Positions 26,574 to 36,112 of a DNA stretch of 64,000 nucleotides are shown piece after piece. Position numbers and translations under genes: made by a program. The stretch is taken from the NCBI RefSeq assembly GCF_002155145.1, contig NZ_CP021323.1:1736001-1800000 (forward strand). Direction: 5' to 3'. Positions within the stretch are counted from its first letter, which is position 1, and every line of letters starts with the position of its first letter. A model generated the notes under the pieces. That model was given only the letters and a program-made list of their open reading frames with translations, had not been told where the DNA came from and ran no database searches. The stretch comes from Kushneria konosiri. Its GTDB lineage: Bacteria; Pseudomonadota; Gammaproteobacteria; Pseudomonadales; Halomonadaceae.

Positions 26574-27440
26574 ATGACCCGAACCGTCGATACCTGGATT
26601 CTTGCGGCACAGTGTCCCAGCCTGCTGGGCACCGTCGATGTCGTCACGCGCTTTCTCAGGGAGCAGCGCTGCTACATCACCGAACTCAGTTCCTTTGACG
26701 ATCGCTTGAACGAAGGGTTTTTCATTCGGGCCGAGTTTCGCCCGCTGGAGGACGGCTTCAGCAGCGAGACCTTCGAGAAGGACTTTGGCGAGCGCGCGCG
26801 GGAATTCGACATGTCGTTTGAACTGACACCGCCGAACAAGCGCACAAGGGTCGTGATCATGGTCTCAAAGGCCGACCATTGCCTGAACGATCTGCTGTAT
26901 CGCTACCGCACCCATCAGCTGCCGATGGAGATCTGTGCCGTCGTCTCCAACCATCCCGACCTGGAGCCGCTGGCCCAGTGGCACGGCCTGCCCTGGTATC
27001 ATCTGCCGGTCACCCCGGAGACCCGCGAACAGCAGGAGCAGCAGATTCTCGACATCATCGAGCGCACCGATGCCGAACTTGTAATACTGGCGCGCTACAT
27101 GCAGGTGCTGTCGGCGCACATGTGTGATGTGCTGGCCGGACGCGCGATCAATATTCACCATTCCCTGCTGCCCGGTTTCAAGGGTGCCAGACCCTACCAT
27201 CAGGCCTACGAGAAGGGCGTCAAACTGGTGGGTGCCACGGCGCACTACATCAACAACGACCTTGATGAAGGCCCCATCATCGCCCAGGGGGTCGAGACGG
27301 TGGATCACGCCCACTATCCCGAGGATCTGGTGGCAAAGGGGCGTGATATCGAGTGCCTGACGCTGTCACGCGCGATCGGCTATCACCTCGAGCGCCGCGT
27401 GTTTCTTTATTCAGGCCGCACGGTCGTGCTCGGCCACTGA
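26574..27440 (+). CDS. purU: Formyltetrahydrofolate deformylase
   Basis: PurU hydrolyses 10-formyl-THF to formate and THF, which recharges the folate pool when methyl groups from betaine flood the C1 pathway. The 288-residue protein has an N-terminal ACT regulatory domain (about 8-85) and a C-terminal formyl-transferase fold. Catalytic residues are visible in INIHHSLLPGFKGARPYHQA (Asn, His) and the INNDLDEGPII Asp segment. It is encoded beside soxBDAG in many betaine-degrading bacteria. A short hairpin terminator follows. Confidence 0.95.
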   Translation: MTRTVDTWILAAQCPSLLGTVDVVTRFLREQRCYITELSSFDDRLNEGFFIRAEFRPLEDGFSSETFEKDFGERAREFDMSFELTPPNKRTRVVIMVSKADHCLNDLLYRYRTHQLPMEICAVVSNHPDLEPLAQWHGLPWYHLPVTPETREQQEQQILDIIERTDAELVILARYMQVLSAHMCDVLAGRAINIHHSLLPGFKGARPYHQAYEKGVKLVGATAHYINNDLDEGPIIAQGVETVDHAHYPEDLVAKGRDIECLTLSRAIGYHLERRVFLYSGRTVVLGH

Positions 27441-27667
27441 TGCTTCTGCGGCCTTGGCTCAGGGCCGCTTTTTAACAGGTCTTTGAGGCTTTCTTCCGGG
27501 ATTTTCCGGGCGCAGGCCTCGCTCAGGTCACGTTCCCTTTGAGCCTTCTCTTGCCGGTTCCAAAGCGCCAACCGCGCAATTTTGCCCGCTTTTCTTCCCA
27601 TGCCTTCCAACCGATTTTGTGCATGATTCAATGCCAGGAGGGCGAGCGCGATAAGGGCACTCAGCAT
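27407..27667 (-). CDS. Possible small membrane-anchored protein, weak support
   Basis: This 86-residue frame starts at ATG 27665-27667 with a hydrophobic stretch (MLSALIALALLALNHAQ) followed by a basic and acidic helical tail. It overlaps the purU 3' end and the purU terminator. No clear ribosome-binding site is visible and I know no homologue. The residue make-up looks protein-like, but it may be a chance frame. Confidence 0.25.
   Translation of the reverse strand: MLSALIALALLALNHAQNRLEGMGRKAGKIARLALWNRQEKAQRERDLSEACARKIPEESLKDLLKSGPEPRPQKHQWPSTTVRPE
27448..27471 (+). terminator. Terminator of purU
   Basis: GCGGCC pairs with GGCCGC around a TTGGCTCA-type loop, followed by five T residues, 8 bp after the purU stop. 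Confidence 0.75.
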
Positions 27668-27781
27668 TTGTCTGCCGCCGCCGTTAACTTCTGAATAGCA
27701 TTCCGGAAATATTTTCGTTGAAGGCGACGTTATGACCAACCGTCTTCTTCAGCGACTGATCCTTTTTGCAGCAGGGCTGAT

Positions 27782-30700
27782 ATGCAGATCAATAAAAAGG
27801 CCTCCTCTCCTTATGCCAGTCGCTGGGCAATCCTCAGTCTGATCGCTGGCGTGATCCTCAGCGTGGCGGCCAGCCTCGCCACGGCCAACTTCAACCATCA
27901 GCGTGCCGAGCAGGCAGCCATCGCGGCGGCAGAAAAAACCGCGGATGCCGTGCTCAACCGTCTGAAGCTTTACGAATACGGGTTGCAAAGCGTTCGTGGC
28001 GCGATTCAGAGCATGGGAGAAGGAAGCATCAGCCGTGAGCGCTTTAATCGTTACAGCCGCACCCGTAACGTCGACAGGGAGTTTCCGGGGGCACGTGGTT
28101 TCGGCTTTATTCGACGCGTCGCGCGTCAGGATGTGGACACCTTTCTCGCCCGGGCAAAGGCCGATGGGTGGCCCGATTTCACGATCCGCGAGCTCGCCCC
28201 GCATGATTCAGAGCACTACATCATTGAGTACATCAGCGAGGTTGAGCGCAACCGACAGGCTGTTGGTCTTGATATCGCGTCTGAAGCCAATCGCAGGCAG
28301 GCGGCCCTATCTGCCATGCGAAGCGGAGAGGTACGGCTAAGCGGGCCCATTACACTCGTGCAGGCGACGGGGCTGCCCCAGCAGTCCTTCCTGATCCTCA
28401 TGCCAATCTATCGGGGTGGGATTACGCCCGAGACGGTCGCAGAGCGCGAAGCTCAGGCGTTTGGCTGGAGCTACGCCCCGCTGATTACCGATGAAGTGCT
28501 TGGTAGCCTGAGTACACGTGAAAGGGCCATCAGTCTAGCGCTGAGTGATATCACCGATCCCACTAATCGCGTCGAGTTTTATCACTCAGTCGACGGCACG
28601 TCGCAGGAAGTCGTGTTCTCACACACGACGCAGCGCGATGTCTTTGGCCGCCACTGGCAGCTGCGGTTCGATGTCCACCCCTTGTTTGTTGACCGGTTGC
28701 ACCAGCTCTCGCCCTGGCTGGTACTGAGCGTCGGGCTGATGCTGACGGGACTGTTGGCAGGCCTGATTGGCGTGCTGAACCTTAGTCGGGCACGACAGAT
28801 GCAGGTCATCTCCGAGCAGGAGAAACTGGGCACTATTGTTGAGAGTTCGATCGACGGCATCATCGGCAAGGACCTCTCGGGCACGATCACCAGCTGGAAC
28901 AAGGGGGCTGAGGTTCTGTTTGGCTTCAGTGCCGAAGAGGCCATCGGGCGACGCCTCGTTGACCTTTTGATCCCTGAGGACCAGCGTGACGAGGAGACGG
29001 CGATACTGGCCTCTATCTGTGAGGGTAAACCTGTTTCCGGATTAAGCACTCTGCGCCAGCATAAGAACCGGCAGCTGATTCCCGTATCAATTACGGCGTC
29101 ACCGATTCGCAACTCCAACGGCAAGGTTGTAGGTGTTTCGACAACGGTGAGGGATATTTCTCGACAGGTTGAGGCAGAAAGGCAGATTCGCGAGCTCAAC
29201 AGCAATCTGGAAGCTCAGGTCGCGGACCGTACCGCCAGGCTTCAGGGGCTCAACCTGCTGTTGAGCAATGTTCTGCATTCGGCTTCCGAGGTGGCCATCA
29301 TCGCCACGGATCGCGATGGCATCATTCGCATTTTCAATACCGGCGCCGAGCGAATGCTGGGATACAGCGCGCAGGAGCTGATCGATCGAGGCAATCTGAT
29401 CGACTTTCATCTGAGCGAAGAGGTGGCGGTTCACGCGCGTGAATTGACCGCCGAGTTTGGCCAGGACATGGAGGACCTGCAAGTCCTGGTGCACAAGGCC
29501 GATCTCAACGTTGCGGAAACCAGAGAGTGGACCTATGTCCGCAAGGATGGCTCGAAGCTGCCGGTGTCTCTGGTCATCACCGCCATGCGAGATGAGCAGG
29601 GGATATGTACCGGCTATCTGGCGATCGCCATGGACCTGACATCGCGCAAGGCCTCCGAGGTTGCCCTTGTTCTGGCCCGGGACCAGCTGTTGATGGCGGC
29701 CGAAGTGGCCGAGCTCGGGATCTGGTCATGGACGCCCACCGATAACGCTCTGAACTGGAATGGCCACATGTTCGATATCTATGGCCTGCCTGTTGATCTG
29801 CGCGAATCCGGAGTGAACTATGAGCACTGGCGCTCTCGGGTGCATCCGGCCGATATCGAGATGGTTGAAAGCATGTTGAATCGAACTCTCACGCAAGGGA
29901 GTAGATTTGACCCGGTATTCCGCATCGTGCGGCCTGATGGGCGCGAGTGTTTCGTGCAGGCTGGCGCTCAGGTGGAGCGCGATGCCATGGGTGACATACT
30001 CAGGGTTACCGGCATCAACCGCGATATCACCGCGCAGCGTGAGCTGGAATCACGCCTGCTGTATGCCAAGGAGCAGGCGGACGCCTCGAGCGCGGCCAAG
30101 TCCTATTTTCTGGCCAACATGAGCCATGAAATCCGCACGCCGATGAACGCCGTGCTGGGCATGCTGCGTCTGGTACAGAACACGGCGTTGAACACTCGGC
30201 AGCTCGATTACATCAGCAAGGCAGAGATCGCGGCAAAATCGCTGCTGGGGTTGCTCAACGATATTCTCGACTATTCCAAGATCGAAGCCGGCAAGTTACT
30301 GCTGGATGAGCATGCCTTTGAGCTGGAACCGTTGATGCGTGACCTGGCGGTGGTGCTGTCAGGCAATCAGGGAGACAAGGCGGTTGAAGTCCTGTTTGAT
30401 CTGGACCCGCAACTGCCCACGGCATTGATTGGCGATAGCCAGCGCCTGCAGCAGGTGCTGATCAACCTGGCCGGCAACGCGCTCAAGTTCACCCATGTGG
30501 GCCAGGTGATCGTCCGTGTTCAGGAACTGCAGCGCCGAGACGAGACGCTTCGCCTCCGTATTGAAGTAACCGATACCGGGATCGGCATCAGCCCCGATCA
30601 ACTGACACGTATTTTCGATGGTTTCACTCAGGCAGAGGCTTCCACTACCCGGCGCTTTGGTGGCACGGGATTGGGACTGGTGATTTCCAAACGACTGATC

Positions 30701-32290
30701 AACCTGATGGGCAGCGAATTGCAGGTCAGCAGCGAGCCTGGGGTAGGGAGTCGATTCTGGTTTGACCTTGATCTGGAGGTGTCCGAGGTCATGTCGCTAC
30801 GTGCGTCATGCCCGGGCACTGATCGCCCGATGCGTATTCTGGTCGCAGACGATAACGAGGTCGCCGGTTTGATTCAGGTGCGTATGGCACAGGCGCTGGG
30901 ATGGGAGACCGATCTGGTGCATAACGGCCTGCAGGCAGTGGCGCAGGCGCAGCTGATGCAGCATGCGGGCAAGGGCTACGATGTCATTTTGATGGACTGG
31001 AAAATGCCGGCCATGGATGGCTTGAGTGCCGCCAGTCTGATTCATCAGCAGAGCCTGGAGCAGCCGGCGCCCAAAATCATCATGGTGACAGCTTATGGGC
31101 GTGAGGTACTCAATGATGCCCAGCAGGAAGGGAAGGCGCCTTTTGCAGGTTTTCTCAGCAAGCCCATCACCCCCCTGCAGCTGGCAGATACCATTCACGG
31201 GTTATTGAACGAAAAAGGGGTCACTGAACCCTCCATCGCCAGTCGACGTGCAGCGCAGCCTCAGCGTCTGGCCGGTCTGCGTTTGCTGGTGGTGGAGGAC
31301 AATATGCTCAACCGTCAGGTGGCCTTTGAGCTGTTACAGGGGGAGGGGGCTCTGGTCACGCTTGCCGAGGGCGGAATTGATGGTGTCCGGCAGGTGACCA
31401 ATAGCGCGCAGCCGTTTGATGCGGTGCTGATGGATATTCAGATGCCCGATATTGATGGCCTGGAAGCCACCCGTCGGATCCGCCAGGATGCCGTCAGAGG
31501 GGCAGTTAAAATCATCGCCATGACAGCCAATGCGTCAGGCTCGGATGAAAGGGCCTGTCTGGAGGCGGGAATGGATGACCACCTAGGCAAGCCCATCGAT
31601 CTGGAAAGGATGGTGGCTACCCTGTTGCGTCACACCGGCCGAGCCTGCGCTGAACCCGTCGTGCAGCAGCCACAGGCCGAGCCGCAGGATTCGATATTGG
31701 AGCCCATCGACGCGATCGATCGACGTTTCGGCGGTAACCGTGAGTTGATTCGCAGCGTGTTGAGCAGCTTTACTCGGGACCAGGAGAAGCAGCTCGTGCT
31801 CCTGCGGGATCACGTGGCGCAATGTGATACCACCGGCGCCGCCTTTGTGCTGCATGCCATCAAGGGCAGCAGTGCCAATATGGGCGCGCGGTCGCTCTCG
31901 CAAATGGCCGGCGCGCTCGAGAAGCGTATGCGCCATGATGATGACGCCAGCGTGAAAGCGCTATTGGCCGATACGTCATGGGTTGAAGAACTGTCCGGCC
32001 TGTTGCGCACCAGTGTCGAAAGATTGAACGCCGCTTTTGACGTGCCTTCCGATCCTCTTTCACACGATAACTCTGAGGTGCTGTCCAGGGCGCAGTGGTG
32101 TGAGGCGATGCAGAGGATTCTGGGGCTGCTGAAAGACGGTAATATGCAGGCCATCGAGCAAGGCGAAGCGTTGCAGAAGATGACGCCGCCAGAGCTGAGG
32201 GCGGGGTTCGAGGAATTTGTCGATCTGGTCAGATCGCTGGATTTTGCCGCTTCCATACCGGTCGGCCAGAAGTTGCTGGATGTGGCCTGA
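27782..32290 (+). CDS. CHASE-PAS hybrid sensor histidine kinase with two receivers and HPt domain
   Basis: This is a large inner-membrane signalling kinase of 1502 residues. An N-terminal membrane helix (about 14-34) is followed by a periplasmic CHASE domain (about 70-300) and a second helix (about 309-331). Three PAS domains follow (about 350-460, 500-620, 640-755), with a coiled coil between the first two. The HisKA phospho-site is ANMSHEIRTPMN (His about 782). The HATPase domain is at about 880-1005, with TDTGIGIS and GGTGLGL. Two receiver domains have phospho-Asp at about 1072 (LMDWKMP) and 1218 (LMDIQMP). A C-terminal HPt domain has its His at about 1358 (HAIKGSSANMG). The ligand is unknown. 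The next gene, 11 bp on, is a diguanylate cyclase that is the likely phosphorelay output. Confidence 0.92.
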   Translation: MQINKKASSPYASRWAILSLIAGVILSVAASLATANFNHQRAEQAAIAAAEKTADAVLNRLKLYEYGLQSVRGAIQSMGEGSISRERFNRYSRTRNVDREFPGARGFGFIRRVARQDVDTFLARAKADGWPDFTIRELAPHDSEHYIIEYISEVERNRQAVGLDIASEANRRQAALSAMRSGEVRLSGPITLVQATGLPQQSFLILMPIYRGGITPETVAEREAQAFGWSYAPLITDEVLGSLSTRERAISLALSDITDPTNRVEFYHSVDGTSQEVVFSHTTQRDVFGRHWQLRFDVHPLFVDRLHQLSPWLVLSVGLMLTGLLAGLIGVLNLSRARQMQVISEQEKLGTIVESSIDGIIGKDLSGTITSWNKGAEVLFGFSAEEAIGRRLVDLLIPEDQRDEETAILASICEGKPVSGLSTLRQHKNRQLIPVSITASPIRNSNGKVVGVSTTVRDISRQVEAERQIRELNSNLEAQVADRTARLQGLNLLLSNVLHSASEVAIIATDRDGIIRIFNTGAERMLGYSAQELIDRGNLIDFHLSEEVAVHARELTAEFGQDMEDLQVLVHKADLNVAETREWTYVRKDGSKLPVSLVITAMRDEQGICTGYLAIAMDLTSRKASEVALVLARDQLLMAAEVAELGIWSWTPTDNALNWNGHMFDIYGLPVDLRESGVNYEHWRSRVHPADIEMVESMLNRTLTQGSRFDPVFRIVRPDGRECFVQAGAQVERDAMGDILRVTGINRDITAQRELESRLLYAKEQADASSAAKSYFLANMSHEIRTPMNAVLGMLRLVQNTALNTRQLDYISKAEIAAKSLLGLLNDILDYSKIEAGKLLLDEHAFELEPLMRDLAVVLSGNQGDKAVEVLFDLDPQLPTALIGDSQRLQQVLINLAGNALKFTHVGQVIVRVQELQRRDETLRLRIEVTDTGIGISPDQLTRIFDGFTQAEASTTRRFGGTGLGLVISKRLINLMGSELQVSSEPGVGSRFWFDLDLEVSEVMSLRASCPGTDRPMRILVADDNEVAGLIQVRMAQALGWETDLVHNGLQAVAQAQLMQHAGKGYDVILMDWKMPAMDGLSAASLIHQQSLEQPAPKIIMVTAYGREVLNDAQQEGKAPFAGFLSKPITPLQLADTIHGLLNEKGVTEPSIASRRAAQPQRLAGLRLLVVEDNMLNRQVAFELLQGEGALVTLAEGGIDGVRQVTNSAQPFDAVLMDIQMPDIDGLEATRRIRQDAVRGAVKIIAMTANASGSDERACLEAGMDDHLGKPIDLERMVATLLRHTGRACAEPVVQQPQAEPQDSILEPIDAIDRRFGGNRELIRSVLSSFTRDQEKQLVLLRDHVAQCDTTGAAFVLHAIKGSSANMGARSLSQMAGALEKRMRHDDDASVKALLADTSWVEELSGLLRTSVERLNAAFDVPSDPLSHDNSEVLSRAQWCEAMQRILGLLKDGNMQAIEQGEALQKMTPPELRAGFEEFVDLVRSLDFAASIPVGQKLLDVA

Positions 32291-32300
32291 GGAATGACGA

Positions 32301-33224
32301 ATGCCCCATTGGATGAAAGGCCCACAGGAAAAACCAAAACTGCTGCTGGTCGATGACCAGCGCATCAATATTCTGACCCTGCATGAACTGTTTCGGGAAG
32401 AGTGCGACATTTTCATGGCCATGTCCGGCGAGCAGGCTCTGGAAGCCTGTCAGAAGGTTTTGCCTGATTTGATCCTGCTCGATGTGCACATGGAGGGGAT
32501 GGATGGTCACGAGGTGTGTCGTCGGCTCAAGAAGGACCCTAAAACCCGTGATATCCCCATCATTTTCGTGACGGCCCAGGGCGCCGAAGAAGATGAGGTG
32601 CTCGGTCTGGAACTCGGTGCAGTGGACTTCATCGCCAAGCCGATCAATCCGGTCATTGTCAAAGCTCGGGTCAATACCCATCTGACGCTCAAGTATCAGA
32701 GCGACATGCTGCGCTCAATTGCTCTGCTTGATGGTCTTACAGGCGTTGCCAACCGGCGCAGGTTCGATGAGGAGCTGGCGCGTATCTGGCGGCAGAGTCT
32801 GCGCGAGAAGACCGAACTCTCGGCGTTCATGATCGATATCGACTATTTCAAGCGCTACAACGACCATTACGGCCATATGCGGGGCGATACGTGCCTGCGA
32901 TCTGTCGCCGGTGCGCTGGAAGCCGCGGTCAACCGTCCCTATGATTTGCTGGCGCGCTATGGCGGCGAGGAATTCGTCTGCCTGTTACCCAATACCCACT
33001 TGAGGGGCGCAGTGGTGGTGGCCGAACGGATGCAGGCCTGTGTCCAGGCCCTCCAGCTGGAACATTCGGCCTCCGAGATCGGGCAGCGGGTGACCGTGTC
33101 GATAGGGGTCTCGACGATGATAGCCAACGCGATCGACGGTCCGCAGGTATTGCTTGAAGCAGCCGACCGGCAGCTTTATCAGGCCAAACAGGCCGGGCGC
33201 GCCTGTATTCGGTCCGGCAGTTAG
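32301..33224 (+). CDS. PleD-like response regulator with GGDEF diguanylate cyclase domain
   Basis: This 307-residue cytoplasmic protein has an N-terminal receiver (about 12-130; phospho-Asp 61 in LLDVHMEGMDG, Lys 113 in AKPI). The C-terminal GGDEF domain (about 135-305) has an active-site motif GGEEF at 221-225, and an RPYD inhibitory site sits exactly five residues before it. It should therefore be catalytically competent and product-inhibited by cyclic di-GMP. It lies 11 bp after the hybrid kinase gene, so the kinase HPt probably phosphorylates it. This links an extracytoplasmic signal to biofilm/motility control (inferred). Confidence 0.92.
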   Translation: MPHWMKGPQEKPKLLLVDDQRINILTLHELFREECDIFMAMSGEQALEACQKVLPDLILLDVHMEGMDGHEVCRRLKKDPKTRDIPIIFVTAQGAEEDEVLGLELGAVDFIAKPINPVIVKARVNTHLTLKYQSDMLRSIALLDGLTGVANRRRFDEELARIWRQSLREKTELSAFMIDIDYFKRYNDHYGHMRGDTCLRSVAGALEAAVNRPYDLLARYGGEEFVCLLPNTHLRGAVVVAERMQACVQALQLEHSASEIGQRVTVSIGVSTMIANAIDGPQVLLEAADRQLYQAKQAGRACIRSGS

Positions 33225-33296
33225 TGCCTCCTGCGTTGTGATCCTTTCCAGAACCTGGCGCAGGTCGTGTCGCCAGTCATCATCTCCTGAGCCGTT

Positions 33297-34286
33297 TCAT
33301 GTCAGTCTGGCCACGGGCAGCTCCCCCCAGCGCGTGGTCCATCGATTCGAGCGATAGTCACAGCGCAGCTGCCAGTCGGCGTCACTGCGCTGCATGCCGA
33401 CCGTGACCGTGTTGCGTCCAAACCGCGTATTGAGCTGATCCAGCGTGGCCATCAGGTGGTCGCTGCGCTGTCGCTCATCATCTGACTGCGGGGTCTGGAA
33501 GACATCGAGCTGCTGGCCGTCCACATCCTGCAGATCCATGAGCTGAACACCACACTTTTGATAAAGAATGCGGCGGGGTTTCCAGAGCCGTGCCAGCGCC
33601 CTTTGGGCCGTGGCCACGATCTCGAAGGTGTTGTCGGTCGGGCGCGGCAAGGGCAACACGACCCGGTTACGATCCTGCGCCAGATGAGACATGTGTGGAT
33701 TGGTGCGCAGCATGACCATCACGGCGCCTGCAAGGCTTCGCTGTGCCCTCAGTCGCTGCGCACTGCTTGAGGCGTGCGCCCGCACGGCCTCTTCGATGTC
33801 ATAACGATTGGAGGTCACCCTGCCGAACGAGCGGCTGGTCATGATCATCTTTCGACTGTCAGACGCCTCGTTCATGTCGATGCAGCTCACGCCGCGCAGT
33901 TCGCGAACGGTGCGTTCGAGCACCACCGAAAACTGCTGTCGAATCCAGGTCGGGTGGGCCTGCGCCAGCGCCAGCGCTGTGTCTATTCCGATGGAATGCA
34001 GCCGCGCCGCTACGCGCCCACCGACGCCCCAGATATCGCCCACCGGTGTGCGTGCCAGCAGTGCCTGCGTATCCGGGCTGTCGATACCGCCCAGCATGAA
34101 CACGCCGCCGGTTGCCGGGTGACGCTTGGCATGGCGGTTGGCCAGCTTGGCCAGCGTGCGGGTCGGGGCGATGCCAACTGACACCGGCAATCCGGTCCAT
34201 TGATACACCGTCTGGCGCAGGCCATGGCAGTGCGCAACAAGCGTTGAGACCTCAAGGCCTTCAAATCCCAGCCAGCTTTCATCGAT
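33297..34286 (-). pseudogene. umuC: umuC 3' part, cut off from its 5' part by a genomic island
   Basis: This fragment encodes the C-terminal 329 residues of a UmuC-type Y-family DNA polymerase (DNA polymerase V catalytic subunit). It begins in frame with IDESWLGFEGLEVSTLVAHC at 34286, passes the palm/thumb segment LPVSVGIAPTRTLAKLANRH and ends normally at 33297. The missing 5' part is at 50492-50803. Joining the two at ATCGAT recreates a full protein of about 431 residues with an uninterrupted PYSIDES motif. An internal ATG at 34206-34208 could start a 303-residue peptide. That peptide would lack the catalytic carboxylates and the finger domain, so polymerase activity is not expected. Confidence 0.93.
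34281..34286. other. Left junction core (attL-like) ATCGAT
   Basis: This hexamer encodes Ile-Asp of the SIDE motif in the umuC 3' part. The sequence to its left is umuC and to its right is island. It is identical to the right junction core. It may be the recombinase crossover region or a target duplication. Confidence 0.8.
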
Positions 34287-34307
34287 ATAAAGGAAAGAAG
34301 ACTAACT

Positions 34308-34317
34308 ATGGACATGG
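34308..34317. repeat. Left subterminal GGACATGG-type motif
   Basis: ATGGACATGGC begins 22 bp inside the left junction. The inverse, GCCATGTCCAT, lies about 45 bp inside the right junction, within CCATGTCCATGG. Two more TGTCCATGG copies occur at 34359-34367 and 34402-34410. These are candidate recombinase-binding sites. Confidence 0.5.
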
Positions 34318-34517
34318 CTCTACGCCAAGTCACACCGCTATTCAAAACAGCATCAGGCTGTCCATGGAAAGAAGCCGTTTTCATGCGACATAGCCTGGTT
34401 ATGTCCATGGTATATCGATTAATTTAATTGTACTCACTGACCGTTTATATTTGCTTTGTCCACAAATTGCGCTCTGCCTCACTCCTGTCGACACCAGAAA
34501 GGCGATGGCCAGAGAAA

Positions 34518-34895
34518 ATGACCAAGATCAGCCTCGAACCTTTCGCAATAGACGACGATTTGGAAACGGCAGTGGCCTACTGGGTCTACATTGATATACA
34601 GACTAGGTCGACTCGCGGAGTGTTCATTATTGGCGTGCATGTTTTAGATCAAACGTTCTATCTCATGGAGTTCCAATGCCGATTTGAGCACTGGTTGCGC
34701 CAGGTACTCTCTAGCGTGCGGCACGTTCAAGGGGGCGTCCAAAAGTTGGTGGGACGCTGCCTAGGCGGCGCTGATACTTTCAAGCACCCTAAATCCAAAA
34801 ATGAACAGATATCCTGCGAAACCTCTGTACTGAATGTTTTTCGCAAGCTCGGTATTGCGCGCAGTGACTGGTGTAGGTGCTATATGCTTTTCTGA
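34518..34895 (+). CDS. Hypothetical protein near the island's left end, weak support
   Basis: This frame of 125 residues starts from ATG 34518 (an in-frame TTG/ATG further upstream is possible from 34428). The sequence MTKISLEPFAIDDDLETAVA continues into a hydrophobic mixed segment, and cysteines are enriched at the end (WCRCYMLF). I recognise no domain. A weak AGAGA precedes the ATG. It could be a remnant of a larger gene. It is the only substantial frame between the left end and the transporter gene. Confidence 0.3.
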   Translation: MTKISLEPFAIDDDLETAVAYWVYIDIQTRSTRGVFIIGVHVLDQTFYLMEFQCRFEHWLRQVLSSVRHVQGGVQKLVGRCLGGADTFKHPKSKNEQISCETSVLNVFRKLGIARSDWCRCYMLF

Positions 34896-34918
34896 CGATA
34901 AGCCAATGCTGCCAGCCT

Positions 34919-35839
34919 TCAGTGACGGACGAGGATCTTCGCTGCGATGGGCGAGGTGATCATCTGAATTACAGCAAAAAAGGCAGCTGGGATCGCGATT
35001 TCAGATGGTAAGCCAGAAGCAGCTACAAATGCTGCGGCAATGCTGAATTCCTTTTTGCTGACAGTGAAAAGATAAGTAATTATCTCTTTGCGATCGGAGG
35101 TAAGTAACCTTGAGGCCATGCCTACCAGGTACCCAATCAAATTAAGGCACAGCGCCACGCCCGCAATCACAAATGCATACCAGCCATAACCAATGATCGT
35201 GGTGGCATTCGGTCCTACCATGGCGAGCAGGATCAGCAGATACAGAATCGACCCTATACCTGCATACGCTGAATCATGCCATGCAAAAAAAGTCGTAAAC
35301 CTTGTTCGCAAGCTCACACCGATAATGGTTGGGACAAGCACGATCAGCGTTAATTCGAGAATAATTGAGCCAAGCGGAACGTCTAGCTGGATACCGGTGA
35401 GCCATAAAAACAAGAACGGAACAATAAACGGACATAACGCGGTGTTAACCGCATTGAAAACAGCGGCAAGTGCCACATTGCCTCTCGCCATCAGTACCAG
35501 AAGAGGAGATGACACATCCGTAGGCAGAGTGCCGAGCAAGGTTTGGCCAGCAGCCAGCGAGCCGCTTCCAAAAAATAGACGGCCAGTCAGCCACCCGGCA
35601 ATCGACATCGGCCCATAGACTAGTCCCAGGGCCAACAACTGGCGCGATGGCTTACGGAACACGATGCGAACTGCATGTGCGTCGAACGTGAGGCTGATGA
35701 TCAACATCAGTAACGCCAGCAATGGCCCAATCGCGGACTCAAGCATTATTCCGGTGGCTGGAAAGAATAAGCCTACCCCCGCGACAGCCATCACAAACCA
35801 GACAAGGTGTGCCTCGACAAAATAAATGAATCTGCTCAT
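34919..35839 (-). CDS. Bile acid:sodium symporter (BASS) family transporter
   Basis: This inner-membrane protein has about 9-10 hydrophobic helices and is related to the SBF/BASS family. From ATG 35837-35839 (MSRFIYFVEAHLVWFVMAVAG) it is 306 residues, the usual family length. Conserved-looking segments include GTLPTDVSSPLLVLMARGNVALAAVFN and the late SKKEFSIAAAFVAASGLP, which resembles the crossover-helix region. The frame stays open upstream for another 100 residues to 36139, overlapping the divergent CDF gene. That part is soluble and unrelated to the family, so I treat it as unlikely. The substrate is unknown. In a metal island it could handle an organic anion or metal(loid), but no evidence settles this. 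Confidence 0.75.
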   Translation of the reverse strand: MSRFIYFVEAHLVWFVMAVAGVGLFFPATGIMLESAIGPLLALLMLIISLTFDAHAVRIVFRKPSRQLLALGLVYGPMSIAGWLTGRLFFGSGSLAAGQTLLGTLPTDVSSPLLVLMARGNVALAAVFNAVNTALCPFIVPFLFLWLTGIQLDVPLGSIILELTLIVLVPTIIGVSLRTRFTTFFAWHDSAYAGIGSILYLLILLAMVGPNATTIIGYGWYAFVIAGVALCLNLIGYLVGMASRLLTSDRKEIITYLFTVSKKEFSIAAAFVAASGLPSEIAIPAAFFAVIQMITSPIAAKILVRH

Positions 35840-36112
35840 GGTGGCTTTGACGTTACCGGTTGAAGTGAATGGTGCTCCCAAAACAAGGTCACTTTCTGCA
35901 CCGCAAGCCCAAGGCGCTGCATAGCCGTCGCTTAACCAGGCTCTAGCAGAAGCCTCAATGATTACTATCTGCCCAGCATGCCATGACTCGTTTGGGAGCT
36001 GGGGCCGCTCCTCCTGATCAAGCAGTTCAAATAGACAATGCTCAAGGGTTGAAGCTTTAGTTGCTAGAGGTTTTATAGTAACAAGAACGGATAATTCGAG
36101 AGAGGGTAATAG

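Noticed and set aside
33297-34208. Calling 33297-34208 a complete DNA polymerase from its internal ATG
   Set aside because: It lacks the fingers and all catalytic carboxylates. The missing part is found intact at 50492-50803, so it is an interrupted umuC.
34281-34286. tRNA attachment site for the island
   Set aside because: No tRNA gene is present at either junction; the flanking gene on both sides is umuC.
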